A stretch of DNA of 13,148 nt from positions 1 through 13,148 of the forward strand of contig JBOGIQ010000149.1 of assembly GCA_050742535.1 (NCBI GenBank), written 5' to 3'. This document shows positions 12,184 through 13,148 of the stretch, piece by piece. The number at the start of each line of letters is the position of its first letter. The stretch's first letter is position 1. The translations under genes and the position numbers were made by a program. Origin of the DNA: Gp6-AA40 sp050742535. Its GTDB lineage: Bacteria > Acidobacteriota > Vicinamibacteria > Vicinamibacterales > UBA2999. Below the pieces are notes generated by a model. It saw only the letters and a program-made list of their open reading frames with translations. It did not search any database and was not told the DNA's origin.

Positions 12184-12771
12184 GTGGGCCCGCCCGAGCA
12201 TCCGGCCGGCGACGTTACGAACCTGCTCCATATCTGGAGGGCCGGGGACGACCGTGCCTTCGAGCAGCTCGTCCCGCTCGTCTACGAGGAACTGCATCGC
12301 ATGGCTCTCCGGCATCTCGCCGGCGAACGTGCGCATCACTCACTGCAGGCAACGGCGCTCGTCAACGAAGTCTGCATCCGCCTCCTCGGCTGGGATCAGG
12401 GCCGCTGGCAGAATCGCGATCATTTCTTCGGCGTCTCCGCGCGGATGATGCGCCGCGTGCTGGTAGACATCGCGCGCCGCCGGCGGGCGGATCGGCGAGG
12501 CGGCGCAGGTGCGGTCCAGATCCCGCTCGACAAGGTCGATCTGGCGGCACCGTCGATCGACGTTGACCTCGTGGCCATGGATCGCGCACTCGAACGGCTG
12601 GCGCTGAAGGACAGCCGCAAGGCGCGCGTCATCGAGCTTCGATTCTTCGGCGGCCTTTCGATGGAGGAAACGGCGCAGGCGCTTGGCGTGTCGCTGAGGA
12701 CCGTGCACAGCGACTGGGCGTTCGCACGCGCCTGGCTCTATCGGACGCTGACCGGCGGCGAGCCGACATGA
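12184..12771 (+). CDS. ECF-type sigma factor, TIGR02999 family
   Basis: This 195-residue protein directs RNA polymerase to a specific promoter set. Region 2 spans about residues 10-90: DVTNLLHIWRAGDDRAFEQL, VYEELHRMALRHLAGER, TALVNEVCIRLLG, RDHFFGVSARMMRRVLVDIAR. Region 4 spans about 130-190: ALERLALKDSRKARVIELRF, then the helix-turn-helix GLSMEETAQALGVSLRTVHS and WAFARAWLYRTL. This matches the TIGR02999 group common in Acidobacteria and Planctomycetes. The acidic DAED-type motif of many ECF factors is replaced by ATALVNE, as I recall for kinase-linked groups. The start is GTG at 12184, giving the short N-terminus usual for the group; its ribosome-binding site is weak. The stop codon overlaps the start of the kinase gene (ATGA), so the two are translated together and no anti-sigma factor is visible next to it. 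Confidence 0.9.
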   Translation: MGPPEHPAGDVTNLLHIWRAGDDRAFEQLVPLVYEELHRMALRHLAGERAHHSLQATALVNEVCIRLLGWDQGRWQNRDHFFGVSARMMRRVLVDIARRRRADRRGGAGAVQIPLDKVDLAAPSIDVDLVAMDRALERLALKDSRKARVIELRFFGGLSMEETAQALGVSLRTVHSDWAFARAWLYRTLTGGEPT

Positions 12772-13148
12772 GCGCCGACTGGAAGGAGCTCGAGCGGATC
12801 TTCGAGGAAGCGCGGACGCTGCCGGCCGACACGCAGGCCGCGTTCGTCGCGCGCACCTGCGATTCGGACGAGATGCGCCGTGAGGCCCTGGCACTCCTGG
12901 CGGCTGATGCCGCCTCGTCCGACTTCCTGACGAAACCGGCATTCGATCGACTCGCGGAAACCATCGGGGCTGAAGGCTGGAGCCTGAAACCTGGCGCGCG
13001 CATTGGCGCTTACACGATCACTCGCCTCCTCGGGGCCGGCGGCATGGGCGAAGTGTGGCGCGCACGCGACGAACGTCTTGGCCGTGATGTAGCGGTCAAG
13101 ATCCTGCTGCCGCATTTCTCCAACGACCACGATCGACTGCGCCGGTTT
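12768..13148 (+). CDS. Ser/Thr protein kinase, N-terminal part (3' end outside window)
   Basis: The first 127 residues are present. Residues 1-75 form the helical N-terminal extension typical of acidobacterial kinases (DWKELERIFEEARTLPADTQ, then REALALLAADAASSDFL). The kinase domain opens at about 80: IGAYTITRLLGAGGMGEVWRARD gives the glycine-rich loop (G89-A-G-G-M-G94), and DVAVKIL places the ATP-binding lysine at Lys111. The catalytic HRD and DFG motifs, any membrane segment and any sensor domain are beyond the window. The ATG at 12768 overlaps the ECF sigma stop by four bases, which suggests that the kinase and sigma factor work as a pair, possibly with the kinase phosphorylating the sigma factor (inference from known ECF-kinase pairs). 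Confidence 0.92.
   Translation, partial: MSADWKELERIFEEARTLPADTQAAFVARTCDSDEMRREALALLAADAASSDFLTKPAFDRLAETIGAEGWSLKPGARIGAYTITRLLGAGGMGEVWRARDERLGRDVAVKILLPHFSNDHDRLRRF

Overview
The window is GC-rich bacterial chromosome and its gene families point to an acidobacterium, probably of the Vicinamibacteria/Solibacter type. The markers are two DUF3738 (TIGR03435) 'soil-associated' proteins, a DUF1592-type double-CxxCH protein next to a Tat-exported DUF1552 protein, an exported ankyrin protein, and a TIGR02999-type ECF sigma factor whose gene overlaps that of a Ser/Thr kinase with the usual acidobacterial N-terminal extension. The taxonomic call is inference from family content; no marker gene is present.

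Layout. 1-236: C-terminal end of an IS4-type transposase (+). 475-1545: SAM-dependent O-methyltransferase (-). 1597-2358: DUF3738 protein (+), divergent from the methyltransferase and converging, with a 12-bp overlap, on the next gene. 2347-3549: LACTB-like serine beta-lactamase/PBP-fold protein (-) that keeps SxxK but has lost its other signature residues. 3601-4392: second DUF3738 protein (-). 4416-4679: small secreted protein with eight cysteines (-). These last three look like one transcription unit reading 4679 to 2347. 4807-5775: Tat-exported metallo-beta-lactamase-fold protein (-). 5765-7369: exported ankyrin-repeat protein (-). 7378-8661: DUF1552 protein (-). 8824-11400: large DUF1587/1595/1592/1588/1585 protein with two CxxCH motifs (-). 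These four form a second unit reading 11400 to 4807. 11500-12024: small lipoprotein (-). 12184-12771 and 12768-13148: ECF sigma factor and Ser/Thr kinase (+), overlapping at ATGA; the kinase runs off the window. No stretch over 300 bases lacks a gene. The longest gap, 237-474, holds only the 3' flank of the transposase and of the methyltransferase, and I see no gene in it.

The most unusual feature is a cluster of palindromic elements confined to the second unit (5.65-10.17 kb). Most share a CTGAAG/CTTCAG core with different, internally complementary stems and a C-rich ..CTCCAC/CACTAC/CTCTAC tail. Six of the seven lie inside reading frames without breaking them, mostly in or near signal peptides, and several encode a (W)SPASAG or VPASAG peptide. 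The seventh is a hairpin between the DUF1592 and DUF1552 genes, next to a 13-copy perfect 9-bp tandem array. That array and hairpin contain no stop codon in the frame shared by the two genes, so a single TAG separates the two proteins.

Functionally, nearly everything on the minus strand is predicted to be exported: two Tat-type signals, several Sec-type signals and one lipoprotein. The picture is of cell-envelope or periplasmic systems of unknown substrate. Two enzymes keep their fold but have lost family catalytic residues (the LACTB-like protein and the MBL-fold protein).
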